NCBI RefSeq assembly: GCF_000293885.2
Contig: NZ_CP010945.1
Location: forward strand, 5,538,001 to 5,602,000
Length of the DNA: 64,000 nucleotides
From: Pseudomonas fluorescens NCIMB 11764
Lineage (GTDB): Bacteria > Pseudomonadota > Gammaproteobacteria > Pseudomonadales > Pseudomonadaceae
Direction of reading: 5' to 3'
Part shown: in pieces, positions 1-8,651 of the stretch
Position numbering within the stretch: the first letter of the stretch is position 1
How the letters are laid out: each line of letters opens with the position of its first letter
Position numbers and translations under genes: made by a program
Notes under the pieces: generated by a model
Databases searched by the model: none
Seen by the model: the letters and a program-made list of their open reading frames with translations, nothing else
Told to the model about the DNA's origin: nothing

Positions 1-486
1 ATGGACGATTTCACCGCTCAAGCGGGTCTGACCCGGGGTGCGCTGTACCATCACTTTGGCGACAAAAAGGGCTTGCTACAGGCCGTCATCGCCCAGATAG
101 ATGGAGAAATGATGGAACGGTTGTCGGTCATTATCGAAGAGGCCAGCACAACCTGGGACGGCTTCATCGATGAGTCCATCGCCTACATCAAGATGTCCCT
201 GGAACCTGAAATCCAGCGCATTCTCTTCCTCGACGGGCCAGCGGTACTGGGCGACCCGTCGCAATGGCCGAGCCAGAACGCGTGCATCCGAAGCACCCAA
301 CGCAGCATTCAAAAGCTGATTGACGAAGGAACGATCCGCGTGGTCGACACCGAAGCGACGGCGCGCCTGATCATGGGTGCCCTGCTCGGCGCTTCCTTGT
401 GGATTGCACATGCTGAGGATCCCCAGACCGCCTCTGAAAAAGCCGTCGAAAGTTTCCGGGCATTGGCGTCCGGATTGCTGCTGTAA
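1..486 (+). CDS. TetR family transcriptional regulator, 5' end outside window
   Basis: DNA-binding repressor-type protein. The 161 visible residues begin inside the N-terminal helix-turn-helix (TAQAGLTRGALYHHFGDKK, residues 5-23) and continue into a helical ligand/dimerisation domain. TetR proteins normally have 25-30 residues before this point, so the ATG at base 1 is probably an internal methionine and the real start lies left of the window. The next gene, an AraC regulator on the same strand, follows after 31 bp, so the two may be co-transcribed. The target is unknown; genes to the left are not visible. Confidence 0.85.
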   Translation: MDDFTAQAGLTRGALYHHFGDKKGLLQAVIAQIDGEMMERLSVIIEEASTTWDGFIDESIAYIKMSLEPEIQRILFLDGPAVLGDPSQWPSQNACIRSTQRSIQKLIDEGTIRVVDTEATARLIMGALLGASLWIAHAEDPQTASEKAVESFRALASGLLL

Positions 487-517
487 GGACAAGCGACAGG
501 CGTAACGGTGCCGCACG

Positions 518-1435
518 ATGCACAGGCAGACTCAACACTTCGACGAAATCATCGAACACGCCGCATCACTGGCGCACTGGTCGCAACACTACGACAAGCT
601 GACGCCCGGTGCTTTTCACGGTGCCCTGCAGGACGTGCAACTGAACGGCGTCCGATTGTTCCGTGAAACCCTGAGCAGCGCTGTTGCCCAGCACACGCAC
701 ACGCCTGCCCAGTGCATAAACCTGCTGCTGCCGGTGAACCTGCCGAGTCAGCCCGACGTGGCGCCGAATCGAAGCCTTCTTGCCGACGGGCTGAACTTCC
801 TGCCCTACGACGACGATTTTTTCTTCGTCACACCGCCGGACACTGACTACATTGTGGTTTCGTTAAATTGCCAGGTGCTTGAACAACTGTTGGTCGCTGA
901 GGACGTTGAACTGTTCTACCGTCGACCCAGGGGTTACGGGATGAAGCTGTGTGCCGGGGGTCTACAAGGTGCCCAGGTTGCCATGACCGGCCTGCTTGAT
1001 CAGCTCCAAACCCTTGACGACCTCAATGATCAAACCCTTCAGAACTGCGTACTCGATACGCTGCTCGACTTGCTGGAGCCGCAAAACCCGGTGCGCTTAC
1101 AGGGACTGGGCGGCAGCCACCAGCACATTGTCAAATACTGCCATGAGCGCGTGCTGCAAAGCCCTGCAGGGGAGTCGCTGTCGATCCTGGACTTGTGCAG
1201 GGAGTTGAAGATCCCCCGCCGCACGCTGCATTACAGCTTCGAAAAAATCGCCGGCAGCTCGCCTCTGACGTATCTGCGCGCCGTCCGTTTGAACGCCGCC
1301 CAGCGCAGCCTTACCGAGCACCCGGCCCCCAGCGTCGCCGATGTGGCGTACCGCTGGGGGTTCACCCATCAAAGCTATTTCAGCCAGGAGTACAAACGCC
1401 TGTTTGGCCATTCACCCTCGGCCCAACGGCGTTGA
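518..1435 (+). CDS. AraC family regulator, EutR/FeaR-like
   Basis: 305-residue activator-type protein. The N-terminal ~190 residues resemble the sensor half of EutR-like AraC proteins (A-x-W-x-Q-x-Y-x-x-L-x-P-G-x-F-x-G near residues 20-35). Two helix-turn-helix motifs occupy residues ~205-300 (SILDLCRELKIPRRTLHY and VADVAYRWGFTHQSYFSQEY). It shares this architecture with the AraC protein at 6890-7888, and the two bracket an amine oxidase, permease and dehydrogenase, so control of amine catabolism is likely. In E. coli the AraC protein FeaR controls the amine oxidase gene tynA, a parallel from established knowledge. The last 56 bp overlap the convergent CtaG-like gene. Confidence 0.85.
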   Translation: MHRQTQHFDEIIEHAASLAHWSQHYDKLTPGAFHGALQDVQLNGVRLFRETLSSAVAQHTHTPAQCINLLLPVNLPSQPDVAPNRSLLADGLNFLPYDDDFFFVTPPDTDYIVVSLNCQVLEQLLVAEDVELFYRRPRGYGMKLCAGGLQGAQVAMTGLLDQLQTLDDLNDQTLQNCVLDTLLDLLEPQNPVRLQGLGGSHQHIVKYCHERVLQSPAGESLSILDLCRELKIPRRTLHYSFEKIAGSSPLTYLRAVRLNAAQRSLTEHPAPSVADVAYRWGFTHQSYFSQEYKRLFGHSPSAQRR

Positions 1436-2144
1436 TAGTCGGCACAGGTTTGCGATGCATAACACGATCGACCCACAGCAGAAGCAACGCCGACAGGCAC
1501 ATCAGCGCGCCCCCCAAAAACTGATCCAGTTGAGCACTCATGTTCCCGACACCGTGCATGTGCATCATCGAGTGACCGTGCATGGGATACAGAGGTGGAC
1601 TGAGCAGCAGCATCAAACCGACCAGCACTTGCGGTAGCGCCACCCCCAGGCTGAAGCTCCACTGCTTGCGCAAGGGAACATCCGCGCGCTGGCAATAACG
1701 CCCCATTACCCGGCACAACCACAACCCACTCACGGCCATGGCCCATTTCATCAGCGCATACAGCGTGGCATCGTCCATCAATCGTTGATGCAATTGCGGC
1801 AGCATCCATACGCCGCTCATTGCACCAAACGCGATCACCACCCAAATTCGCACCGCCCTCCCTCCCTTTGTGAAACCCGCTTCACTGGCCGGCTCCCGGG
1901 CGACGGCAAACAGTAAAAGGATCGGCGCCAGGTGATGAATCAAGGCACTTTGCAGGCAGTGCAGCCAGACGCTGTGGCGCGCAGCGGCGTCCAGCGCCGG
2001 CTGCATGCCCAGCAAAAACACCAGCGCAGCACCGCCCAGCAACAACGGTTGACGCTTCCAACCCTTAGGCCCTCCGCTCACCCAGCAAACAAACACGGCT
2101 ATCGGCAATAACTCCAGCCAGGCCCAACTCGAAAATCCAGACAT
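1380..2144 (-). CDS. CtaG-like (caa3-type cytochrome oxidase assembly) membrane protein
   Basis: Polytopic membrane protein of about 254 residues with some seven hydrophobic segments. Histidines lie at membrane edges (LHCLQSALIHHLAPILLLF) and there is a His/Met-rich stretch (MHGHSMMHMHG), as in the caa3_CtaG family linked to copper delivery or oxidase assembly. I chose the ATG at 2144 because AGGGTGG lies just upstream; the longer frame from 2183 has no ribosome site. It follows the copper amine oxidase gene by 57 bp on the same strand, so a role in supplying copper to that enzyme is an attractive inference but not shown. Its 3' end overlaps the convergent AraC gene by 56 bp. Confidence 0.7.
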   Translation of the reverse strand: MSGFSSWAWLELLPIAVFVCWVSGGPKGWKRQPLLLGGAALVFLLGMQPALDAAARHSVWLHCLQSALIHHLAPILLLFAVAREPASEAGFTKGGRAVRIWVVIAFGAMSGVWMLPQLHQRLMDDATLYALMKWAMAVSGLWLCRVMGRYCQRADVPLRKQWSFSLGVALPQVLVGLMLLLSPPLYPMHGHSMMHMHGVGNMSAQLDQFLGGALMCLSALLLLWVDRVMHRKPVPTINAVGPRVNGQTGVCTPG

Positions 2145-2201
2145 GACAACCACCCTCGACCCAAGCGCAGAGCGCTTGGGCATTCATCGAAAGAGACCTG
2201 A

Positions 2202-4178
2202 TCAGGCGTTGTGTTTGCAGCAACTGGCCGGCTGACCGTCCTGGACACTGGCGTGGTCCCTGCTCGCCGGCAAGTCCATGGCCGGGTTGCCGTTGAAGAA
2301 GTTATTGGGCTTGAGTTTGAACCCGACGTATTCCACCGGCATCACCGGGAAATCCTCCGGTTTGCAGATGTGGGTATGGCCAAAGGTGTGCCATACCACC
2401 AGATCCTGGTTCTGGATCTCGCGGTTGTTCTGCGTGTACAGCGGGAGGCCGTCACCCCGATGCTGGTTGGGGTAATCGCCGGAGCCGTAACGCTCGCCGG
2501 GCGCGTAAGGCGTCACCCACAGGTGCTTGCTGGCAAACCCTGCACGTCGACCAAACGAGCTGTCGGGTTGGGCGAGCATGACCGGATTGTGCTCGGCCAT
2601 CAGCTTGTAGCCGGGGTGATTGCCGACGGCGTTCTTGACGTTCGGATTGATGATTTTCCAGAAGCGCCCGGTCTGGCCGTTGGCCTCACGGGCGGCGTCC
2701 AGCTCATGGGTAAACGTGGTGGTCACACTGTCGAAGACGTTGCCCCAGGTATTTCCCTCGCCTTGCGGGCGCGACTGGAAATTGGTTTCGGTCACAGAGT
2801 TGTGCTCGCCATCCACCATCATGTGCAAACGCGCACTGAAAAAATGCTGGTGGGTCGGGCCATAGAACTCGGGCGTGACCATGCCGCCCCCGCTGGCGGG
2901 GCGTTGACCGGGAGCCAACGCGGCGGTCTGGATGATCCCGGTCAGCTTGGCTTCGAGTTGAATCGTACCGTCCTGATAGAGGTACCAGAAAAACCCGTAG
3001 TCGTAGTTGGCCACGGTGCAGAAGAAGCTGATCACCAGGCGCCGGGAGCGACGCATTTCGAACACACCGGTACGAAACTCATAGTGTTTCCACAACGTGC
3101 CGTAATCTTCCTCGTGCATGCAGATAGCGTTCTTCATGACAAAAGGTTCGCCCTGATCATTGACCGAAGGCACATCGAAATAACGAATCGCCCCCAGGCA
3201 ATCACAGCCCAGCTCCAGTTGGTTGGCCAGACGACCGAGCCCGTATTCGCCGCCATCGAACGCGCATTTCCAGTAATGATTGAGCTCGTTGTCCGAATAG
3301 GGAACGCCCATGTCGGTGACACTGGCGCGATAGAGGATCGGGCGCACGACGTCACCGTCCTTGTAGCCCAGTTGGTGCAGAACCAGACCTTCGCGCGGCG
3401 TGAAGCCGACGCGGAACTCCCAGTTCTGCCAACTCACTTTCCAGTCATCGACGGTGAAGCTCACGCCCTCGGGCTGCGTGATGTGCAACGGTTTGAGTCC
3501 GTCACGCGGCTGGCCCAGGGACGCGGAATCGTAGTTGATCGTGGCTTTGGGAATCGGCGTCAGACGACCGTCGTCCAACAGCTCGATGACCTCGCCTTTG
3601 TTCAGGTCGATGATAGCAACCAGTCCTTCGATCGGGTGGGCGTAACCGTTGTCGGTCAGCTTGTCACGGTAGAACGCGACACCGCGCATCAACCGCTTGC
3701 CCTGATAACGTTCATCATCGCCGAAATGCCCGAATGACCAGGGATCGATCTGTACGTTTTCAATATCGGCATCGGTGAGGCCCCGGCGCTTGACAGCCGC
3801 ACGCCACGCGGGGTCGTTTTGCACAGCTTCCACGCACAGGTCGAACTCCTCAATCATGATCGGTGCATGACCCTGGGTTTCAATGTCGACCGCTTGCCAA
3901 TCGACAAGGGTTTGGCTGTTCAAATCAACCAGCGCTTCGAAGGTGTTGCCCGTCAATTTGTCCAGCACCAAGGCAAATGCACGCCTGGAAAATGCCTGGT
4001 CTGGCACATGGGCCAATACCTCACGCTTATCCGGCTCGGCGAGATGCAGGTACGGGAAGCGGCATTTGTCGTGAAGGTTTTTTTCCCGTTTCAGGATGCT
4101 GCTCGCCAAAGCAAGCTCCTCTAGCGAAAGCGGGTCAAGCGGGTGGGTCGCGGTGGTTATTTTAAGATTAACGTTCAT
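2202..4178 (-). CDS. Copper-containing primary amine oxidase (TPQ type)
   Basis: Oxidises primary amines (phenethylamine, tyramine or similar) to aldehydes, releasing ammonia and hydrogen peroxide. The 658-residue protein has the T-x-x-N-Y-D cofactor motif (TVANYDYGFFWY, Tyr near residue 391) that self-processes to topaquinone, the copper-binding H-x-H in GPTHQHFFSARL, and the C-terminal WHTFGHTH...EDFPVMP region carrying the third histidine. The length fits the non-secreted bacterial enzymes (about 640 residues), and no signal peptide is seen. The start at 4178 has GGAAGAG 8 bases upstream; the longer frame from 4223 lacks one. Neighbours are a CtaG-like protein downstream and an amino-acid/amine permease and SDR upstream, which together suggest uptake and stepwise oxidation of an amine. 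The exact substrate cannot be read from sequence. Confidence 0.93.
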   Translation of the reverse strand: MNVNLKITTATHPLDPLSLEELALASSILKREKNLHDKCRFPYLHLAEPDKREVLAHVPDQAFSRRAFALVLDKLTGNTFEALVDLNSQTLVDWQAVDIETQGHAPIMIEEFDLCVEAVQNDPAWRAAVKRRGLTDADIENVQIDPWSFGHFGDDERYQGKRLMRGVAFYRDKLTDNGYAHPIEGLVAIIDLNKGEVIELLDDGRLTPIPKATINYDSASLGQPRDGLKPLHITQPEGVSFTVDDWKVSWQNWEFRVGFTPREGLVLHQLGYKDGDVVRPILYRASVTDMGVPYSDNELNHYWKCAFDGGEYGLGRLANQLELGCDCLGAIRYFDVPSVNDQGEPFVMKNAICMHEEDYGTLWKHYEFRTGVFEMRRSRRLVISFFCTVANYDYGFFWYLYQDGTIQLEAKLTGIIQTAALAPGQRPASGGGMVTPEFYGPTHQHFFSARLHMMVDGEHNSVTETNFQSRPQGEGNTWGNVFDSVTTTFTHELDAAREANGQTGRFWKIINPNVKNAVGNHPGYKLMAEHNPVMLAQPDSSFGRRAGFASKHLWVTPYAPGERYGSGDYPNQHRGDGLPLYTQNNREIQNQDLVVWHTFGHTHICKPEDFPVMPVEYVGFKLKPNNFFNGNPAMDLPASRDHASVQDGQPASCCKHNA

Positions 4179-4524
4179 GCTTCGTACTCTTCCAGTCAAA
4201 TGTACTTTTGGGTTTAAAGGCATTCAGACGATGAAGAAACTGCAGCACTGCGGTAAGTCGGCCTATAAAGACTACGACCAACTACCGCAGGCGCATTAAC
4301 ACAAATTGGCAGAAACATAGCGGGCACTCGCCAAACTAAAAGAGCTGGCATGTTTCTGGCTTTTTAATCGCTCAAGGCACAGCGGATAAATGATCCGGCA
4401 ACGCTGCGGTCAGGTCGGCAACCCTCCTGCGCGTTCCAGTTATCCAGACTTTAGTCATCACTTCGCACTATCAAAGAGCAACCTGCACTAATGCGGTGCT
4501 TACAGCGTCCGACGGACTGTTGAA
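4179..4524. promoter_or_regulatory. Amine oxidase upstream region with an inverted repeat
   Basis: 346 bp without a credible gene between the permease stop and the amine oxidase start. It holds an inverted repeat, CAGAAACAT (4310-4318) and ATGTTTCTG (4350-4358), separated by 31 bp, which could bind one of the flanking AraC regulators. The promoter itself could not be assigned by eye; no convincing -24/-12 sigma-54 element was found. Confidence 0.35.
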
Positions 4525-5931
4525 TTAATTGTTCTTTGAACGGCCTTTAATCACGCCGTAAAAGAACAGCACCACCAGAAGTAATGGCGTTCCGTTCACC
4601 CAAGCGGATTCACTGCCGGTCAGCAGCCCGTAGTTCTCATAGATCAAGTAAACCGCCACGCTAAGCCCCGCCAGTGCAACCAGTGGGCTGACCAAGACTT
4701 TGAGATACTTGCGAGAGCTGACTTTCTTGAAATGGGCAACCACTGCCAGCGAAATGAATGCCTGAAGCCCGATGAGCCCAATCGTTCCCAAAGCCAGCGT
4801 CACCGGGAAAAGGAAGACAAACGCGTCGTAACCCAGCGACGATGGGACGGCGATGCAGACAGCAACCACCACCGTTACTAGAAGGCTCGCATTGGCCGGG
4901 GAGTTTTTTTGCGGATGAATGTTCGATAGCACACGCGGCAAATGTTTATCTTTGGCCAGCACATGCACGTAGCGAGTGGCCGCGTTGTGCAGCGACAACA
5001 AACAGGCAAAATTGCTGGTGCACAGCATGATCGAAACAAGGGTGGCCGTTGTGCCTCCCAGGCGTGTCGAGAACAGGTTGATGATCAGTTCGCCTTGCGC
5101 CGATGCCGCTTCGCCCTTGATCGCTTCTACCCCGATGCCACCTACAATCAGCCAGATAATCACAAAGTAAGCGACAGCCACCAAGGCTACTGCGAGACGC
5201 GTGGCACCCGGAATGGATTTTTCCGGCCGCTTGGCTTCCATCGCATACAGCGCTGCGGACTCGACACCGAGGAACGCTGCCAGCGCGACCATCATTCCGA
5301 CCCCGAGGCCGGGCGACGTTATTGCATCAATCGATACCGCTTCAACTGGAAACGCAGCGAGGCCTTTATCCATGAAAATGGAGATACCGAGCAGAAACAG
5401 CATGAAGAACTCAGCAAGCACCAATGGCACCAGGATCTTCGCGGCAAAATCAATGTTCGCCCGGCCGAGATAAGATGTCAGCGCCATGAGCAACAATGTC
5501 CATGACGTCCAGCCAATATCCACGCCAAATGTTTGCAAGGTCAAATTGGTGTAGTAGCCCGACACAATGGCCAGGGCAATGGTAATTGCCAGGTAGGACG
5601 CCAATGCTACCCATGCCGCGCCCGCGCCAACTCGCGGGCCAAACACCACCGATAGATACTTGTAAAACGCGCCTGCACCCGGGATCGCGCGAATTAACTC
5701 GCCATAGCCGACCGAGAAACAAACCATCAAGAATCCGGCCACCAAAAATGTTCCGGCCAGCCCCGGACCGTTGCCGAGTTGAAAGCCGATGGGCGCGGCT
5801 GTGAGAACAGCGCCCAAAGGTGCGGCGGCGGCAATCACCAACAATGCGATCTGATAAGTACCCAGGTTGCCCTTCAGCTTTTCACTGACTATAGGCGCCT
5901 CTTCATGCAGGGATTCGGTTAGCTCTGTCAT
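4525..5931 (-). CDS. APC superfamily amino acid/amine permease
   Basis: Secondary transporter of about 468 residues with roughly 12 hydrophobic segments. The first segment carries the APC-type glycine-rich stretch (AAAAPLGAVLTAAPIGF), and GELIRAIPGAGAFYKYLS matches the family's second/third helix signature. The ATG at 5931 has GGAG 8 bases upstream. Placement between an amine oxidase and an SDR points to import of the amine or amino acid consumed by this cluster; this is inference from context. It might equally be an ethanolamine or aromatic amine permease. Confidence 0.85.
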   Translation of the reverse strand: MTELTESLHEEAPIVSEKLKGNLGTYQIALLVIAAAAPLGAVLTAAPIGFQLGNGPGLAGTFLVAGFLMVCFSVGYGELIRAIPGAGAFYKYLSVVFGPRVGAGAAWVALASYLAITIALAIVSGYYTNLTLQTFGVDIGWTSWTLLLMALTSYLGRANIDFAAKILVPLVLAEFFMLFLLGISIFMDKGLAAFPVEAVSIDAITSPGLGVGMMVALAAFLGVESAALYAMEAKRPEKSIPGATRLAVALVAVAYFVIIWLIVGGIGVEAIKGEAASAQGELIINLFSTRLGGTTATLVSIMLCTSNFACLLSLHNAATRYVHVLAKDKHLPRVLSNIHPQKNSPANASLLVTVVVAVCIAVPSSLGYDAFVFLFPVTLALGTIGLIGLQAFISLAVVAHFKKVSSRKYLKVLVSPLVALAGLSVAVYLIYENYGLLTGSESAWVNGTPLLLVVLFFYGVIKGRSKNN

Positions 5932-6013
5932 CACAAAAGCTCCACTCTTTTATTGTTATGGATCACGCCAATGGGTCGATGCAGTAGCGTCCTTGCTGAA
6001 AACCCAACGTGGG

Positions 6014-6808
6014 TTACATCCCGATGCTGACTGTCTCAGGCAGCGTGCTGGCACCATCGATCACGATTTGCGCACCGTTGATGTAACTGGACTCGTCGGA
6101 CGCGAGGAATGCCGACAACTCACCGACTTCATCGGGCCTGCCCAGGCGTTTCATGGGAATGGCTGTGGCCAGTTCATCAAGAACCGACTTCGGATCGTCC
6201 GGATTGACTTGCCTGGCGACCTGCTCCGCCATCGGTGTCCATATGAAGCCCGGGCAAATGGCATTGACCCGAATGTGATGGGGAGCCATTTCCACCGCCA
6301 GCGCCTTGGTGAAGCCAATCAGCGCGGACTTGGACAAGGCATAGGCCACCTCACCCGGATCGGCCGTCAGGTCACCGGTGACGGACGACATGACGACCAC
6401 CGCACCGCCGCCGGAGTTGATCATGTGCGGCAGAACCGCCCGGGCGGTATGCCATGCACCTTTGACGTTAACGTTGATGTGCAAGTCGAGATCGGCATCG
6501 CTGGAATCCAGAAACTTCGCCAGTCGGCAAACGCCGGCATTGCAGACCAGCGCATTCAAGCGGCCAAAACGCTGCATGCCTTTTTCGGCAATCAGGCGCA
6601 TGGCCTGCGGATCGGTCACATCACCGACGTGCGCAAGTACTTCCACGCCGTAGGTATTTTGAATCTCTGCTGCCACTTCATGGATAGACTCATCAAGATC
6701 AACCAGGATCAAGCTGGCCCCATATTTTGCGTAGATGCTGGCATGAGATTTCCCCATTCCTTTTGAAGCCCCGGTAATCAAGGCCACTTTCCCGTTCAAC
6801 TTACTCAT
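6014..6808 (-). CDS. Short-chain dehydrogenase/reductase
   Basis: NAD(P)-dependent oxidoreductase of about 264 residues. It has the classic SDR features: TGASKGMG nucleotide-binding motif near residue 12, NAG near residue 90, catalytic serine in MSSVTGD, and Y-A-L-S-K as the YxxxK active site. GGAGGACATC directly before the ATG at 6808 fixes the start and discards 24 residues of the longer frame. It lies 82 bp upstream of the permease on the same strand, within the amine-catabolism cluster, where it could oxidise or reduce an alcohol or carbonyl intermediate. The substrate is not evident. Confidence 0.9.
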   Translation of the reverse strand: MSKLNGKVALITGASKGMGKSHASIYAKYGASLILVDLDESIHEVAAEIQNTYGVEVLAHVGDVTDPQAMRLIAEKGMQRFGRLNALVCNAGVCRLAKFLDSSDADLDLHINVNVKGAWHTARAVLPHMINSGGGAVVVMSSVTGDLTADPGEVAYALSKSALIGFTKALAVEMAPHHIRVNAICPGFIWTPMAEQVARQVNPDDPKSVLDELATAIPMKRLGRPDEVGELSAFLASDESSYINGAQIVIDGASTLPETVSIGM

Positions 6809-6844
6809 GATGTCCTCCGGTTTTTTTGAACAAAAAAATCCCGT

Positions 6845-6871
6845 CATGCCCGGGTCGTGTCCCCGGGCATG
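6845..6871 (-). terminator. Hairpin downstream of the AraC gene
   Basis: CATGCCCGGG and CCCGGGCATG pair perfectly around a 7-base loop. On the minus strand the hairpin is followed after six bases by a run of seven Ts, so it fits a Rho-independent terminator for the 6890-7888 gene. Confidence 0.7.
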
Positions 6872-6889
6872 CTGTTTCACAATCAGGTA

Positions 6890-7888
6890 TTAAGTAATTA
6901 CCGTCGAACGATGGTTCTTAAGTGTTTCGGACGGCCGTTCGCCAAACAGATGTTTGTAGTAGACGCTGAACATGCCCATATGCCAGAAGCCCCAATTGGC
7001 GGCCACTTCACTAATCAATGTTGGCTTATCGCTGGAGACAAGTTCTGCCCTGACGCCGTTCAAACGTATGTAGCGCAGATAAGTCACGGGGCTGATACCC
7101 AAGACTTTGTTGAAGGCATAATGCAGCGAACGATGACTGGTTCGCAGCCCCTCACACAAATCGGTCACCGTTAACGCTTCACTTTTTCTTGAAAGAATAT
7201 AATTGCGTGCACTGTCTACAACATGGCGATGAATGAACTGCTCTGCGTGAGATTTCTTCGATACGGGCAAGTCTGCTGTCATGCCAAGGAGCAATTGCAT
7301 GATGTCGAAGGTGAGTTGTTTTTTGGCTGACGCCGACTCGAGAATTGAAGGATTGTCCTCGACGGCACGGAAAAAGTTATCAAAGCCTTGCCGGAAGGCT
7401 GCACATTTTTCGGGCGCCAGTGCACTGACTTCCTTGGTCAGCGCGATGACACTCTTGTCATCAAACTCATCATCCAGCGAGTATTTCCTGAAGGCTTCAA
7501 CATCGACGGATGCACCATAAATATCCGAATAGCCGGGGGTCTTGAATTTGAGTTCGGAATCCGGCCGGAGAAAGAACACGGAATCAATGCAATCGAGCTC
7601 TTTACCGCACCAGTAACCGTGGCCGCGCAACGCGATGGGAATGCCCAAGGCAAACTTGCCAGGCAGGGTTTGCCCATGTTGATCCACCGCTTGATTCATC
7701 ACCTCACGGAAAATCTGCACCACACCCACGGAAATTTCAGTGACCGAACCTGCGAATTGCCCCGGGCTTATCTGCAGGTACTCTTGCTGCCACTCCGACA
7801 AAGAGTTCGCCAGCACATTGGCGTCGGTGACAGAAACGCTCTGTAATCCTGCTTGCTGAGATTTTTGCTGGACCGGTTGCGATCTCAT
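6890..7888 (-). CDS. AraC family regulator, EutR-like
   Basis: 332-residue regulator. Its middle and C-terminal parts follow EutR closely in layout: S-x-W-Q-x-x-Y near residue 32, P-G-x-F-x-G, then TDLCEGLRTSHRSLHYAFNKVLG as the first helix-turn-helix and NWGFWHMGMFSVYYKHLFGERPS as the second. EutR in enterobacteria activates ethanolamine genes (established), but no eutBC is visible here. AGGAGATATGCC precedes the ATG. It reads in the same direction as the SDR and permease, separated from them by a hairpin terminator, so it probably activates them from its own transcript. Confidence 0.88.
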   Translation of the reverse strand: MRSQPVQQKSQQAGLQSVSVTDANVLANSLSEWQQEYLQISPGQFAGSVTEISVGVVQIFREVMNQAVDQHGQTLPGKFALGIPIALRGHGYWCGKELDCIDSVFFLRPDSELKFKTPGYSDIYGASVDVEAFRKYSLDDEFDDKSVIALTKEVSALAPEKCAAFRQGFDNFFRAVEDNPSILESASAKKQLTFDIMQLLLGMTADLPVSKKSHAEQFIHRHVVDSARNYILSRKSEALTVTDLCEGLRTSHRSLHYAFNKVLGISPVTYLRYIRLNGVRAELVSSDKPTLISEVAANWGFWHMGMFSVYYKHLFGERPSETLKNHRSTVIT

Positions 7889-8061
7889 GGCATATCTCCT
7901 GGGCGCATCAGTGTTCTTTTTATTATTCGAATGGCGGCTTTACCGACTATCGAGCCTGTGCCTCGCGTCCTATGCTCAATGGCTACAGTTTCAAATTTAC
8001 ACGATGCTTATTGAGCCGGGGGGCAAGGGGCCCGAGATTGCGCATTTTTTTGATAGCCGCG

Positions 8062-8525
8062 TCATCCGGTTGCAACGGCGGCACCACTCACTGCCCCCTC
8101 GTTCTCCCAATCCGCCAGATCAACCGGATGACTCTGCACATACCTGCCAACGGCATCGTCTAGCGTGGGAAAATCCGTGCCTCCCCCAGTAACGTGTAAA
8201 CCCCGAATCGCTTGAACTCACCTTGACTGGGGTCTTTCATCTCGGTCACGCACAATGTGATGCCCGCTGCGCGCTGGGTTTCTTCCACTTCGACCAGAAT
8301 GTCGGCCAAGCTCACATCCACGTAGGTTCTGGTCCGCGCCGCGTAGACGCGAGACAGTAGGTCGGTGTCGGCGAAAGAAACCAGCGCCACGGCGCAACCG
8401 ACAATCAGCATGGGAACGATATTGGCGTTGGTAATCCAAGGGATGGTAAATCCCGGCATCCCTTGTGGGAGAGAGTCGAGGACCGACAGCCCGGAGCTTG
8501 CTGCAAGGTCCGGCACAGCCAAGCC
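8062..8525 (-). pseudogene. Remnant of a SulP-family anion transporter with STAS domain
   Basis: The frame contains two SulP blocks fused together: the central membrane block (LPQGMPGFTIPWIT, then VALVSFADTDLLSRVYAART) and the C-terminal STAS domain end (SLADILVEVEE, FGVYTLLGEARIFP). About half a transporter that should lie between them, and the whole N-terminal membrane region, are absent. The open frame stops at 8160, but in the next frame the expected STAS tail continues as TLDDAVGRYVQSHPVDLADW to a TGA at 8062, so a single base has also been lost near 8162. Function is certainly gone. Bases between about 8525 and 8636 read openly but match nothing recognisable. Confidence 0.8.
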
Positions 8526-8651
8526 AGACTTCTTTCTCCCGAGGCATCTCTTGGCTGAATTTTGCAGTTGCTGAACGTCAACTATGGGTCGATGGCTGTC
8601 CTTGGTGTCAGACAACAATCGCCCAAAAACACTCACTCACCCATGCCGCCA

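Noticed and set aside
2211..3737. Plus-strand open frame of 508 codons
   Set aside because: Antisense to the copper amine oxidase, whose motifs and codon use are clear.
4300..4360. Possible sigma-54 promoter (TGGCA/TGGC elements)
   Set aside because: Spacing and the -12 TTGC element do not fit; only the inverted repeat is reported.
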